Assembly (NCBI GenBank): GCA_938040725.1
Contig: CALHZX010000084.1
Span: forward strand, 1 to 52,445
Source: an uncultured Actinomyces sp.
Lineage (GTDB): Bacteria; Actinomycetota; Actinomycetes; Actinomycetales; Actinomycetaceae
Reading direction: 5' to 3'
DNA length: 52,445 nt
Part shown: positions 33,022 through 41,165 of the stretch, piece by piece
Position numbering within the stretch: position 1 is the stretch's first letter
How the letters are laid out: each line of letters opens with the position of its first letter
Notes under the pieces: model-generated
Told to the model about the DNA's origin: nothing
The model's input: the letters and a program-made list of their open reading frames with translations, nothing else
Databases searched by the model: none
Program-made: the position numbers and the translations under genes

Positions 33022-34847
33022 GCCAGTTCACCTTCCGTGGAGATCTGAGTGCTCGAGGCTGCCTCGTAGGCTGCGAGCAGGGAATCGATTGTGCGTGTCG
33101 CGTGCGAGTAGTAGATGTAGAGCCATTCGCCCACGTCGTCGCCTTCGGCCTCCTTGACCAGCGCCCACAGGTACCAGCACCAGCCGGCGAACACCTCGTA
33201 GGCGAAGAAGTGGCGGGCCTCGGCCTCGCTGGGGGCGTGGCCCAGGTAGTACTCCAGGGCGGCGCGAGCGCGCTCGCGGGTCATCTCCGCCGTGCACACG
33301 GTCATCGTGCCGAAGTCGGCGGCCATGTCCGACATGCCCGCGTACTCCCAGTCGATGAGGCTGATCTTTCCGTCGTTATCCACCAGGAAGTTCGGCGGGA
33401 AGAAGTCGTTGTGCGAGGGGACTTTATCGAAGCCATCCGCGTCAGCGAAGGCCTTCAGCCGCAGGACCTTGTCGCGCAGCTCAAAGTATCCGGGCACGTC
33501 GATGGGGCCAAAGGCCTTGAGGAGGCCCTCGTAGCGCAAGCCCTCGGTGACAAAGTCGAAGGAGCGGTCCAGGATTCGACCGGAGGTGTGCAGCGCGCGG
33601 TCCATCTCCATGGCCGCCTTGAGCTCCTCGGGGCGGGTGACGTCCAGGTTGCGCACGTCGCGCACGAAGCGCGAAATCTTCCAGCCCGCCTCGGGGTCAC
33701 CCGTGAGGAAGGTGTCGTCGATGCCGAGCTCGGCGGCCAGGCGCAGGCCGGCGAACTCCGCGCTGCGGTCCACGATCTTCTCTGTGCCGATGCCGGGGTG
33801 GCGGTAGACGTACTCGTCGTCTCCGACCGCGAAGTGGCATGACAGGTTTGTGATGCCCTGCTTGAGCGGGTAGAAGTCGCGGATGTCGGCCTTTGTGCAG
33901 CCCAGTGTGTCGACGATGTGATCGAAGACCTCGGAGTCCACGTTCTCCATGAAGAGGGGGTCGAAGCTGCGCAGCTCGTCGACCGAGTCGAACTCGTGGA
34001 TGACGCCGTCCGGGTAGCGGCGGATCACCATGTCGAAGGACTTGATGTGGTCCAGGTAGATGGACTCCCACAGCTTTGAGACTGTTTCGGGCAGGTGGTA
34101 GACCTGCTCGAGGATCTCGCGGAATGTCGCGGAGAAAACGCGGTCGAAGTAGACGTGGCCGAGCATGACCCACGCATCCTTGCCGCCCACGGTCGCGCCC
34201 GTGATGCGGTCGGCCGGCCCCGTCTTGATGCACCACTCGTCGGTGGGGCCCTCGACGTAGTTCGCCGAGTAGTAGGACTTGTAGACGTAGGGCTCGAAGG
34301 GGTTCGTGGTGAAGTAGTCGTCCGAGGAACACACGTAGGTGTTGTCCAGGCGGTCCTTCACGAGCCACAGGGACCCGTTGTTGTTGCGCGTGGCGTATTC
34401 GCGGTTGACGACGATGTCGACGCCGTACTTGTCTGCCAGGTAGAAGAAGTATTCTTTCTTGTAGCCAACGACCAGCGTGATGTTCGTGATGCCGGCTTCG
34501 TGGAGCTGGCGGATCTGACGCTCGACGAGGATCTCGCCGCGCACCTTGAGCGTGCCCTTGGGGCGCTCGTAGCTGATGGGGGCGAAGCGGGAGGACAGGC
34601 CCGCGGCCATGATGACAGCGCCTGTGACGCGGTAGGGTTCGAGGGCCTCGCGGCCCGCGTCGGTGATTGCGCGCTCGTCGATGTAGCCGGCGGCCTCGCA
34701 TTCGCGGGTGGCGGTGTTGACGCGCCCGAGGCTCATACCGGTGGCCTCCGACAGTGCCCGTTGGGTGAGGGGCGCGTCGGCCTTGGCCAGGGCGATCAGG
34801 ATGTTGAATTGGGGCTCGCTGAGCGTGCCGACGTTGGTTGTGGGCAT
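33018..34847 (-). CDS. Winged-helix / LicC cytidylyltransferase / LicA choline kinase fusion
   Basis: A 609-residue three-part protein. Residues 1-72 are a MarR-like winged helix (EPQFNILIALAKADAPLTQRALSEATGMSLGRVNTA). Residues 75-310 are a nucleotidyltransferase with VIMAAGLSSRFAP and the lysine of ERPKGTLKVRGE, matching LicC, which makes CDP-choline. Residues about 325-600 are a choline/ethanolamine kinase with SHNDFFPPNFL (H479-N480-D481) and ISLIDWEYAG (D499), matching LicA. The fusion would phosphorylate choline and activate it in one chain. The DNA-binding part may sense choline status and regulate the operon, by inference. ATG 34847 has GAAAGG upstream. It heads the lic operon. Confidence 0.85.
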   Translation of the reverse strand: MPTTNVGTLSEPQFNILIALAKADAPLTQRALSEATGMSLGRVNTATRECEAAGYIDERAITDAGREALEPYRVTGAVIMAAGLSSRFAPISYERPKGTLKVRGEILVERQIRQLHEAGITNITLVVGYKKEYFFYLADKYGVDIVVNREYATRNNNGSLWLVKDRLDNTYVCSSDDYFTTNPFEPYVYKSYYSANYVEGPTDEWCIKTGPADRITGATVGGKDAWVMLGHVYFDRVFSATFREILEQVYHLPETVSKLWESIYLDHIKSFDMVIRRYPDGVIHEFDSVDELRSFDPLFMENVDSEVFDHIVDTLGCTKADIRDFYPLKQGITNLSCHFAVGDDEYVYRHPGIGTEKIVDRSAEFAGLRLAAELGIDDTFLTGDPEAGWKISRFVRDVRNLDVTRPEELKAAMEMDRALHTSGRILDRSFDFVTEGLRYEGLLKAFGPIDVPGYFELRDKVLRLKAFADADGFDKVPSHNDFFPPNFLVDNDGKISLIDWEYAGMSDMAADFGTMTVCTAEMTRERARAALEYYLGHAPSEAEARHFFAYEVFAGWCWYLWALVKEAEGDDVGEWLYIYYSHATRTIDSLLAAYEAASSTQISTEGELA

Positions 34848-34892
34848 GCCGCCACCTTTCGTTCACAAGGTTGTTTGAGTTCTATGTGTTCG

Positions 34893-34921
34893 AGCATAGC
34901 ATTCCTCAGTGAGGATGTGAA
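34893..34921 (-). promoter_or_regulatory. Promoter of the lic operon with a palindrome in its spacer
   Basis: On the minus strand TTCACA (34916-34921) and TATGCT (34893-34898) are 17 bases apart. The spacer holds CCTCAGTGAGG (34904-34914), an 11-base palindrome that a repressor could use to block the promoter. GTTCACA (34861-34867) and TGTGAAC (34916-34922) also form an inverted pair across the region. Confidence 0.6.
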
Positions 34922-34977
34922 CATATTGGTGTGGGATGCCTCATGACGAGGCTTGGGCGCCCTCCGGGCCGTGTGGC

Positions 34978-36141
34978 TCAGAAACGGGCGGCTGCGCGGA
35001 AAGCCTCGATGTGAACCGAAGCGGCACGAGCCCACGTGAACTCGTCGGCGCGCGGAATTGCCGCGGCACCCAGCGCTGCGCGGCGAGCCGGGTCGTCCAG
35101 GAGCTCCGTGAGGGCTGAGGCAATCGAGTCGGGGTCGATATCGCAGTAGGCGACGGCGTCGCCGCCAACTTCGGGTAGCGAGGTCAGCCGAGTCGTCAGC
35201 GTCGCGGCGCCGCAGCTCATCGCCTCCAGGACCGGCAAGCCGAAGCCCTCCGCGATCGACGGGTAGGCCAGGATGACGCAGCCCGAGAGGAAACCGGGCA
35301 GGTCCTCCAGGGGCAGGTAGCCGGGGCGCAGGACCGTCAGGTGCTCGGGGACCGAGGCCAGGGCCGGGTCGATATCCTCGTCCCATCCCTTGCCGCCGGC
35401 CAGTACGAGGGCCGGCGGATTCGGGCGCTCCGAGACGGCCTTGACCCAGCCGCGCACCAGGTTCGGCACGTTCTTGCGCGGTTCCAGCGTGCCCAGGAAG
35501 CCGATGTAGTCGCGGCCCTCCAAGCCCAGCGAGGCCTTGACGCGCTCGCGCTCGGCGTCCGAAACCGGGTGGAAGATCGAACGATCCACGCCATGGTAAG
35601 CCACGTAGAACTGCGAGGGGTCGCCGCCCGCGTACTTGATCGTCTCGTCGCGCGTCGCCAGCGAAGGCACCACGAGGGCGTCCGCGCGGCGGATCGCGCG
35701 GCGGATCGCGGCCGTGAAGAAACGCTGCTTGAGGAGCGAATGCGCCTGCGGGTGCGAGAAGAATGTCGCGTCGTGCAGCGTGATGACGACGGGGACGCCT
35801 GGGAACTGCGGGCACGTGTAGTGAGGGGAGTGCAGGACGTCGGGGCGCACCTTGCGGATCAGCTTGGGCAGGCCCGTCTGCTCCCACGCCATGCGCGCCG
35901 GACGCGACTCGAAACGCGCAGAGATCGGGATGATGCGCGCCGAGGGAAGACGGGTCGCGAAATGCTCAGCGTCGCGCTCCTGGACGGCCATCGTCAGGTC
36001 CACACCCTGTTCGAGCAGCTCGGGAACCAGGTCGTCCACGTAGCGGCCGACGCCGCCCAAGTCTGCGGGGATCGCGGTCCCGTCCAGCAGGACGCGGATC
36101 GGCTGCGAGTGAGAAACGAAGTGGGCCACGATCATCCCCAT
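34978..36141 (-). CDS. Glycosyltransferase family 4, MtfB/WbpX type
   Basis: A 387-residue GT4 enzyme. Landmarks are LLDGTAIPADLGGVGRYVDDL, HSPHYTCPQFPGVPVVITLHD, IGFLGTLEPRKNVPNLV and EGFGLPVLEAMSCG. These proteins often add mannose or rhamnose to lipid-linked chains. The start is uncertain: ATG 36141 and ATG 36135 lie close together and neither has a good ribosome binding site; in-frame sequence continues to 36192. It is transcribed away from a second GT4 with the same architecture that starts at 36241. Confidence 0.85.
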   Translation of the reverse strand: MGMIVAHFVSHSQPIRVLLDGTAIPADLGGVGRYVDDLVPELLEQGVDLTMAVQERDAEHFATRLPSARIIPISARFESRPARMAWEQTGLPKLIRKVRPDVLHSPHYTCPQFPGVPVVITLHDATFFSHPQAHSLLKQRFFTAAIRRAIRRADALVVPSLATRDETIKYAGGDPSQFYVAYHGVDRSIFHPVSDAERERVKASLGLEGRDYIGFLGTLEPRKNVPNLVRGWVKAVSERPNPPALVLAGGKGWDEDIDPALASVPEHLTVLRPGYLPLEDLPGFLSGCVILAYPSIAEGFGLPVLEAMSCGAATLTTRLTSLPEVGGDAVAYCDIDPDSIASALTELLDDPARRAALGAAAIPRADEFTWARAASVHIEAFRAAARF

Positions 36142-36228
36142 TGGGTCGGGAGCAACAACTACTCCCTTTATCGTATTCCATTTTGCGCTCACTCATACTT
36201 TTGTTCCCGTCCCCGCGCGCCCGTGAAC

Positions 36229-36234
36229 TACCCT
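36229..36234 (+). promoter_or_regulatory. Candidate -10 box for a leaderless transcript
   Basis: TACCCT lies exactly six bases before ATG 36241, with no Shine-Dalgarno between them. Transcription would begin at the start codon. This promoter would drive the plus-strand glycan operon. Confidence 0.5.
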
Positions 36235-36240
36235 GGGCGT

Positions 36241-37356
36241 ATGAGCGTCAACGTTGGAATGGTCGTCGAACAAATGTGGCAGCCGGTGCCCGGGGGCTCC
36301 GGCCGGTACATCGTCGAAGTAGCTTCCCGCCTGGCAGTCCAGGGCGTGCGTGCCCTGGGTGTCGCCGCGCGCCACGGCGCGGATGAGCCAACCCCGCAGC
36401 AGGTGGGACTGACCATTCCCGTCCTCAACTCCTCGCTGCCTCGGTGCGCGCTCTACGCCGCGTGGGACCGCCTGAGTATGCCCAGCGTGGACCGGATGCT
36501 CGGCGTCGGATCGGGCGGGGGTGCGGACGTCGTGCACGCGACCACCTGGGCGATCCCGCCGACCTCGCGCCCCCTGGCCGTCACCGTCCACGATGTTGCC
36601 TTCCTGCGCGATCCCGACCACTTCACGGCCCATGGATCCGCCTACTTCCACCGTGCCCTCGAGATCACGAGGAGGCGCGCCGACGCGATCATCGTCCCCT
36701 CGCAGGCCACCGCCGACGACTGTGTCCAGGCCGGCCTGGACGCCTCGCGCATCACCGTCATCCCGCACGGCTTGAGCCACACGCCCGTCACGAAGGCGCA
36801 GGTGGAGGAGTTTCGCACCCGCCACGGCCTGGCCCGCCCCTACATCCTGTGGGTCGGCACGCGCGAGCCGCGCAAGAATCTGCCCACCCTCCTGGCCGCG
36901 TACGAGCAGCTGGGCGGCACCGACCTCGACCTCGTCCTCGTCGGACCCGCCGGGTGGGGGTCCGACCCCACGGACGCGCCCCTGCCCCCTGAACGGGTCC
37001 ACGTCCTCGGGCGGCTCGACGACGCCGATCTGGCGTGCGCGTACGCGGGCGCCCGCGTCTTTACCTTCCCTTCGATCTGGGAGGGCTTCGGCCTGCCCGT
37101 CCTCGAGGCCATGGCGCACGGGACCCCCGTCGTGACCAGTGCGGACACCTGCATGGCGGAGATTACGCGAGATAATGCCGGAATCCTCGTGCCGGCCACC
37201 GACGCCTCGGCCTTGGCCGAGGCCCTCGAAGCGGCCTCGGGGAGCGAGCACGACCGCCTCGCCGCCGCCGGTATCGAGCGCGCCCGCGACTACACGTGGG
37301 AAGCCTCCGCCGCCGCGCACGCCGCCGTCTACGCGTCCCTGGCGGGCGAACGATGA
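36241..37356 (+). CDS. Glycosyltransferase family 4
   Basis: A 371-residue GT4 enzyme: PGGSGRYIVEVASRL, HATTWAIPPTSRPLAVTVHDVAF, ILWVGTREPRKNLPTLLAAY and EGFGLPVLEAMAHGTP. The layout matches the divergent GT4 gene at 34978, so the two may be old paralogs acting on adjacent residues of one chain. Its stop overlaps the next start (ATGA). Sequence open upstream of 36241 runs antisense to the neighbour gene and is not counted. Confidence 0.87.
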   Translation: MSVNVGMVVEQMWQPVPGGSGRYIVEVASRLAVQGVRALGVAARHGADEPTPQQVGLTIPVLNSSLPRCALYAAWDRLSMPSVDRMLGVGSGGGADVVHATTWAIPPTSRPLAVTVHDVAFLRDPDHFTAHGSAYFHRALEITRRRADAIIVPSQATADDCVQAGLDASRITVIPHGLSHTPVTKAQVEEFRTRHGLARPYILWVGTREPRKNLPTLLAAYEQLGGTDLDLVLVGPAGWGSDPTDAPLPPERVHVLGRLDDADLACAYAGARVFTFPSIWEGFGLPVLEAMAHGTPVVTSADTCMAEITRDNAGILVPATDASALAEALEAASGSEHDRLAAAGIERARDYTWEASAAAHAAVYASLAGER

Positions 37357-38345
37357 GGACGCGCAGCGCGAGGGTCATCCTCGTCAACTGGAAGAACGCG
37401 CCGCTCACCCTGCGCGCCGCCCACTCGATCGCCCCGCAGATGGGGGAGGGCGACCACCTCGTCATCGTCGACAACGGATCCGACGACGACTCCCTGACCG
37501 TCCTGCGCGAAGGGCTCGAGCAGCTGCGCGCCGTGGCCAATCCCGCGCGTGTATCCCTCGTGAACGCCGGGACCAACGATGGCTTCGGCGCCGGCGTCAT
37601 GACCGGGGCAGCCGGACTGGAGGAAGGCGCCGTCGTCCTACTCAACAACGACGCGACCGTGCGCGCCGGGTTCCTCGACGCGCTCCTAGCGCCCCTGGGT
37701 GAGGCCGTGGGTGCCACGACCGCGCTCATCCTCCTGACCGGCACGTGGCGCCCCGCCGCCCCCTCCGACGAGGAGTTCCTCGTCGCCCGCGACGGCAGTC
37801 GCTGGACGCGCGTCGCCGACGCAGAGCGCGGCGGGCAGGTCCTCATCAACTCCACCGGCAACGAGGTCGACACTGCGGGCAACGGGTATGACCGCTCCTG
37901 GCTGTCCCCCGCCGATTCCCCGCTGCCCGCCCCCGAGGTCTTCGGCCTCTGCGGTGGTGCCTGCGCGATCGACGCCGACGCGTGGCGAGTCGTCGGGGGA
38001 GTACGTACCGACCTGTTCATGTACTACGAGGACACCGACCTGTCCTACAAGCTGCGCGAGGCCGGGTACGAGGTGCGCTTTGTCTCAGGGGCCGTCGTCG
38101 ACCACGAGCACGCCGCCTCCTCGGGTACGTCCTCGCCCATGTTCCTGAGGGTCAACGCCCGCAATCGCATCATTGTCACCGCCCAGCACGCCCCATGGGG
38201 TGTCGTCGCGCGCGCCATCGCTCGCTCCATCGCGCGCGCCGTGCGCTCGGGCGGTCGCGGTCCCGTCGCCCGCGGAGTCCTCCAAGGACTCCTCGCCCTG
38301 CCTCGCGCGCTGCGCCACCGCACCGCCGCGCGCCTCCGACGATAG
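37353..38345 (+). CDS. Glycosyltransferase family 2, WbbL/RfbF-like (probable rhamnosyltransferase)
   Basis: A 330-residue GT2 enzyme starting ARVILVNWKNAPLTLRAAHS, with HLVIVDNGSDDDS, VLLNNDATVRAGFLDAL and the family segment GACAIDADAWRVVGGVRTDLFMY. This last pattern, followed by YYEDTDLSYKLREAGY, is typical of dTDP-rhamnosyltransferases such as WbbL. rmlB downstream fits a rhamnose donor. It starts inside the previous stop codon (ATGA overlap), so it is coupled to it. A basic C-terminal helix may bind the membrane. Confidence 0.85.
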   Translation: MRTRSARVILVNWKNAPLTLRAAHSIAPQMGEGDHLVIVDNGSDDDSLTVLREGLEQLRAVANPARVSLVNAGTNDGFGAGVMTGAAGLEEGAVVLLNNDATVRAGFLDALLAPLGEAVGATTALILLTGTWRPAAPSDEEFLVARDGSRWTRVADAERGGQVLINSTGNEVDTAGNGYDRSWLSPADSPLPAPEVFGLCGGACAIDADAWRVVGGVRTDLFMYYEDTDLSYKLREAGYEVRFVSGAVVDHEHAASSGTSSPMFLRVNARNRIIVTAQHAPWGVVARAIARSIARAVRSGGRGPVARGVLQGLLALPRALRHRTAARLRR

Positions 38346-38352
38346 GGGAGTC

Positions 38353-38370
38353 GGCCTCGTGAACGAGGCC
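38353..38370. terminator. Small hairpin after the GT2 gene
   Basis: GGCCTCG and CGAGGCC enclose a TGAA tetraloop, eight bases after the stop. There is no T-run, so it may stabilise mRNA rather than terminate. Confidence 0.45.
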
Positions 38371-38446
38371 CGGGCTGGCGGGTGCGTCACGGCACACAAC
38401 GCGGGGCGGAGCTGCGCAGCGCCACGGCCTTGATAGACTGACTCAC

Positions 38447-39298
38447 ATGGTGAAGACTGTCCTCGTTACCGGAGCCGGCGGCTACATCGGCCGCCACATT
38501 GTTCACGCCCTGCTGGAGCGCGGCCTCGACGTCAGCGTCGTCGACTTCCGCCTCGACGGTGTCGATGCGCGTGCACGCCGCATCGATACCCAGATTTTCA
38601 GCGGAGACGCTGACATCTACGACCAGCTCGGACGCCCGGATACGGTCCTGCACCTCGCGTGGCGCGACGGCTTCGTGCACAACTCGCCGGCCCACATTGA
38701 GGACCTGCCCGCCCATTACCACTTCATTGAGAACCTCCTCAAGGGTGGCTGCACCCACGTCGCCGTCATGGGCTCCATGCACGAGGTCGGCTACTGGGAG
38801 GGCGCCATCGACGAGAACTCCCCGTGCAACCCCGCATCGCTGTACGGCATCTCCAAGAACGCGCTGCGACAGATCACGACGCTGCTGACCGCCCAGCACG
38901 GTGCGACCATGCAGTGGCTGCGCGGCTACTACATCGTCGGCGATGACGCGCACGGCTCCTCAATCTTCTCCAAGCTCCTCGCCGCCGCCCAGGAAGGCAA
39001 GAAGACCTTCCCCTTCACCACGGGCAAGAACCTCTACGACTTCCTCTCCATCCAGGAACTGGCCTACCAGATCGCCGCCGCCGTCTCCCAGGACGAGATC
39101 GACGGCATCATCAACATTTGCAGCGGTGAACCCACGAGCCTCGCCGACCGCGTCGAGGCATACATCCGCGAGAACAACCTGGACATCACACTCGAGTACG
39201 GGGCGTTCCCGGATCGCCCCTACGACTCGCCCGGTGTGTGGGGTGACGCCACGAAGATCCGCCAGATCCTGGCCGCCGTCGACGCTGCGGGGGAGTGA
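38447..39298 (+). CDS. NAD-dependent epimerase/dehydratase (extended SDR)
   Basis: A 283-residue extended short-chain dehydrogenase/reductase. The NAD motif TGAGGYIG is at 8-15, and YGISK gives the catalytic Tyr/Lys. It probably makes or modifies a nucleotide sugar for this operon; product identity (RmlD-like, galactose epimerase-like or other) is not decided by the motifs. TAGACT (38434-38439) lies seven bases before ATG 38447 and no Shine-Dalgarno is present, so the transcript may be leaderless here. It is four bases before the RgpF-like gene. Confidence 0.82.
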   Translation: MVKTVLVTGAGGYIGRHIVHALLERGLDVSVVDFRLDGVDARARRIDTQIFSGDADIYDQLGRPDTVLHLAWRDGFVHNSPAHIEDLPAHYHFIENLLKGGCTHVAVMGSMHEVGYWEGAIDENSPCNPASLYGISKNALRQITTLLTAQHGATMQWLRGYYIVGDDAHGSSIFSKLLAAAQEGKKTFPFTTGKNLYDFLSIQELAYQIAAAVSQDEIDGIINICSGEPTSLADRVEAYIRENNLDITLEYGAFPDRPYDSPGVWGDATKIRQILAAVDAAGE

Positions 39299-39302
39299 GA
39301 CC

Positions 39303-41165
39303 GTGAAGCGCGCCGGTATCTTCCTGTTCTTTGATCCGCAGGGCCTCGTCGACGACTACATCGTCGAGTGCCTGACCTCGCTGCGCGAGTACCTCGACGA
39401 GATCCTCGTCGTCTCCAATTCTCCTCTGGATGACACCGCGCGCGAGCGCCTCCTGAAGGGTGCCACCGAGGTCTTCGAGCGGGAAAACACCGGCTTCGAC
39501 GTGGGCGGATACCGCGACGGCATCGCACGTTTTGGCTGGGATCGCCTCGGCCAGATCGACGAGCTGATCCTCTTCAACTACACCTTTTTCGCGCCCATCA
39601 ACCCGTGGAAGAACCTCTTCGACCGCGTCGAGGCCGCCGGAGCGGTGGACTTCTGGGGCATCACCGAACATGACGAGGTGCGCCCCCACCCCTTCCTCGC
39701 AGCCACCCGCATGCCCCGGCACATCCAGTCTCACTGGATCGCCGTGCGTAATCCGCTGCTCAGTTCCCCGGACTTCCGTAAGTACTGGGACGAGATGCCC
39801 CCGATCCGCTCCTACAATGACTCGATCCAGTGGCACGAGTCGCGCTTCACGGAGTATTTCGGGGACCTCGGCTACACGCATGTCGTTGCCTACCCGCGCG
39901 AGGACTACCCCTCGCGCAACCCCGTCTTCGACAACGCCTCGCTGCTGCTCGCGGACGGCTGTCCGATCCTCAAACGCCGTAACCTCTTCCACGACCCGCT
40001 CTACCTGGACCGCCACGCCATCATCGGCGCGGACATGCTGGAGCTGGCCGAGCGGGCGGGCTACGACACCGACCTGATCCTCACGAACCTCGCGCGCACC
40101 TCGCGTCCGCGAGACCTCGTGACAAACGCGGGCCTGACGACCGTCGTCCCGCCGCGCGCTGACCAGGCGACCCTGGATGCGGCCGCTTCCCTCAAGGTCC
40201 TCGCCGTCGCGCACATCTTCTACGCTGACATGGCCGACGAGATTCTCGACCGACTGAGCGTCCTGCCCGCCGGCTACCACCTGGTGGCCACGACCTCGAA
40301 CGAGGAGAACAAGGCGCTCATCGAAGCGCGCGCTCAAGAACGAGGCGTGGACGCCGACGTGCGCGTCGTGTCCTCCAACCGCGGCCGCGACATCGGCGCG
40401 TTCCTCGTGGACTGTGGCGACGTGCTGACCTCCGGCGAGTACGACGTCGTCGTGAAGATCCATTCGAAGAAGTCCGTCCAGGACGACTACAACGCCGCCC
40501 AGCTCTTCAAGGAGCACCTCTACGACAACCTGCTGGCCTCCTCCGATCACGTGGCCGGCATCCTCGCCGACTTCGCCGCCCACCCGGGCCTGGGCATGGC
40601 CATCGCGCCCATGCCGCACATGGGGTACCCGACGATGGGCCACGCCTGGTTCGCGAACCGCACCCCCGCCCGCGAGTTCGCCAAGAGGATCGGCATCACC
40701 GTCCCCTTCGACGACGATCAGCCGCTGGCCCCCTACGGCTCCATGTTCATCGCGCGCCCCGAGGCCCTGTCCCTGATGACCAGCGCCGGCCTCGTCCCCG
40801 AGGACTTCCCCGAAGAGGGCGGCTACAAGGACGGATCGCTGGCCCACGTCATCGAACGTCTCCTGGCCTACGCGGTCCTGTCGCGCGGCTACTACGTCCG
40901 CCCCGTCATGACCCCGAAGTGGGCGGGCGTGTACTACGGCTACCTCGAGTACAAGCTGGCCGCGACCTCGTCGATGATGCCCGCTTTCGCGATCGACCAG
41001 GTGCCCTTCCTCAAGGCGCGCATGGGAACGGTCCCGAACCTGCTGGGTGCCGTCAAGACCAACATCATGGTGCGCACCCCCGGCCTGGGCAACGCTCTCA
41101 AGCCGGCGTACCGAGCGGCCCGCGGGGTCGCCCACAAGATCCGATCCATGAAGGGTGAGCGATGA
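39303..41165 (+). CDS. RgpF-like rhamnan synthesis protein
   Basis: A 620-residue member of the rhamnan synthesis F (RgpF) family, which extends or modifies rhamnose-rich wall polysaccharide in streptococci. Two halves each carry a glycine-aspartate motif: ENTGFDVGGYRDG near residues 61-73 and SNRGRDIGAFL near 358-370. KIHSKK and the GGYKDGSLAHVIERL region are also family features. GTG 39303 follows GGGGGAG and the preceding stop. Presence of this family is the best evidence that the exported chain contains rhamnose. The next gene overlaps it by four bases. Confidence 0.85.
   Translation: MKRAGIFLFFDPQGLVDDYIVECLTSLREYLDEILVVSNSPLDDTARERLLKGATEVFERENTGFDVGGYRDGIARFGWDRLGQIDELILFNYTFFAPINPWKNLFDRVEAAGAVDFWGITEHDEVRPHPFLAATRMPRHIQSHWIAVRNPLLSSPDFRKYWDEMPPIRSYNDSIQWHESRFTEYFGDLGYTHVVAYPREDYPSRNPVFDNASLLLADGCPILKRRNLFHDPLYLDRHAIIGADMLELAERAGYDTDLILTNLARTSRPRDLVTNAGLTTVVPPRADQATLDAAASLKVLAVAHIFYADMADEILDRLSVLPAGYHLVATTSNEENKALIEARAQERGVDADVRVVSSNRGRDIGAFLVDCGDVLTSGEYDVVVKIHSKKSVQDDYNAAQLFKEHLYDNLLASSDHVAGILADFAAHPGLGMAIAPMPHMGYPTMGHAWFANRTPAREFAKRIGITVPFDDDQPLAPYGSMFIARPEALSLMTSAGLVPEDFPEEGGYKDGSLAHVIERLLAYAVLSRGYYVRPVMTPKWAGVYYGYLEYKLAATSSMMPAFAIDQVPFLKARMGTVPNLLGAVKTNIMVRTPGLGNALKPAYRAARGVAHKIRSMKGER

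Noticed and set aside
35341..36240. Long extension upstream of the glycosyltransferase at 36241
   Set aside because: It is antisense to the GT4 gene at 34978. The family N-terminus begins at 36241.
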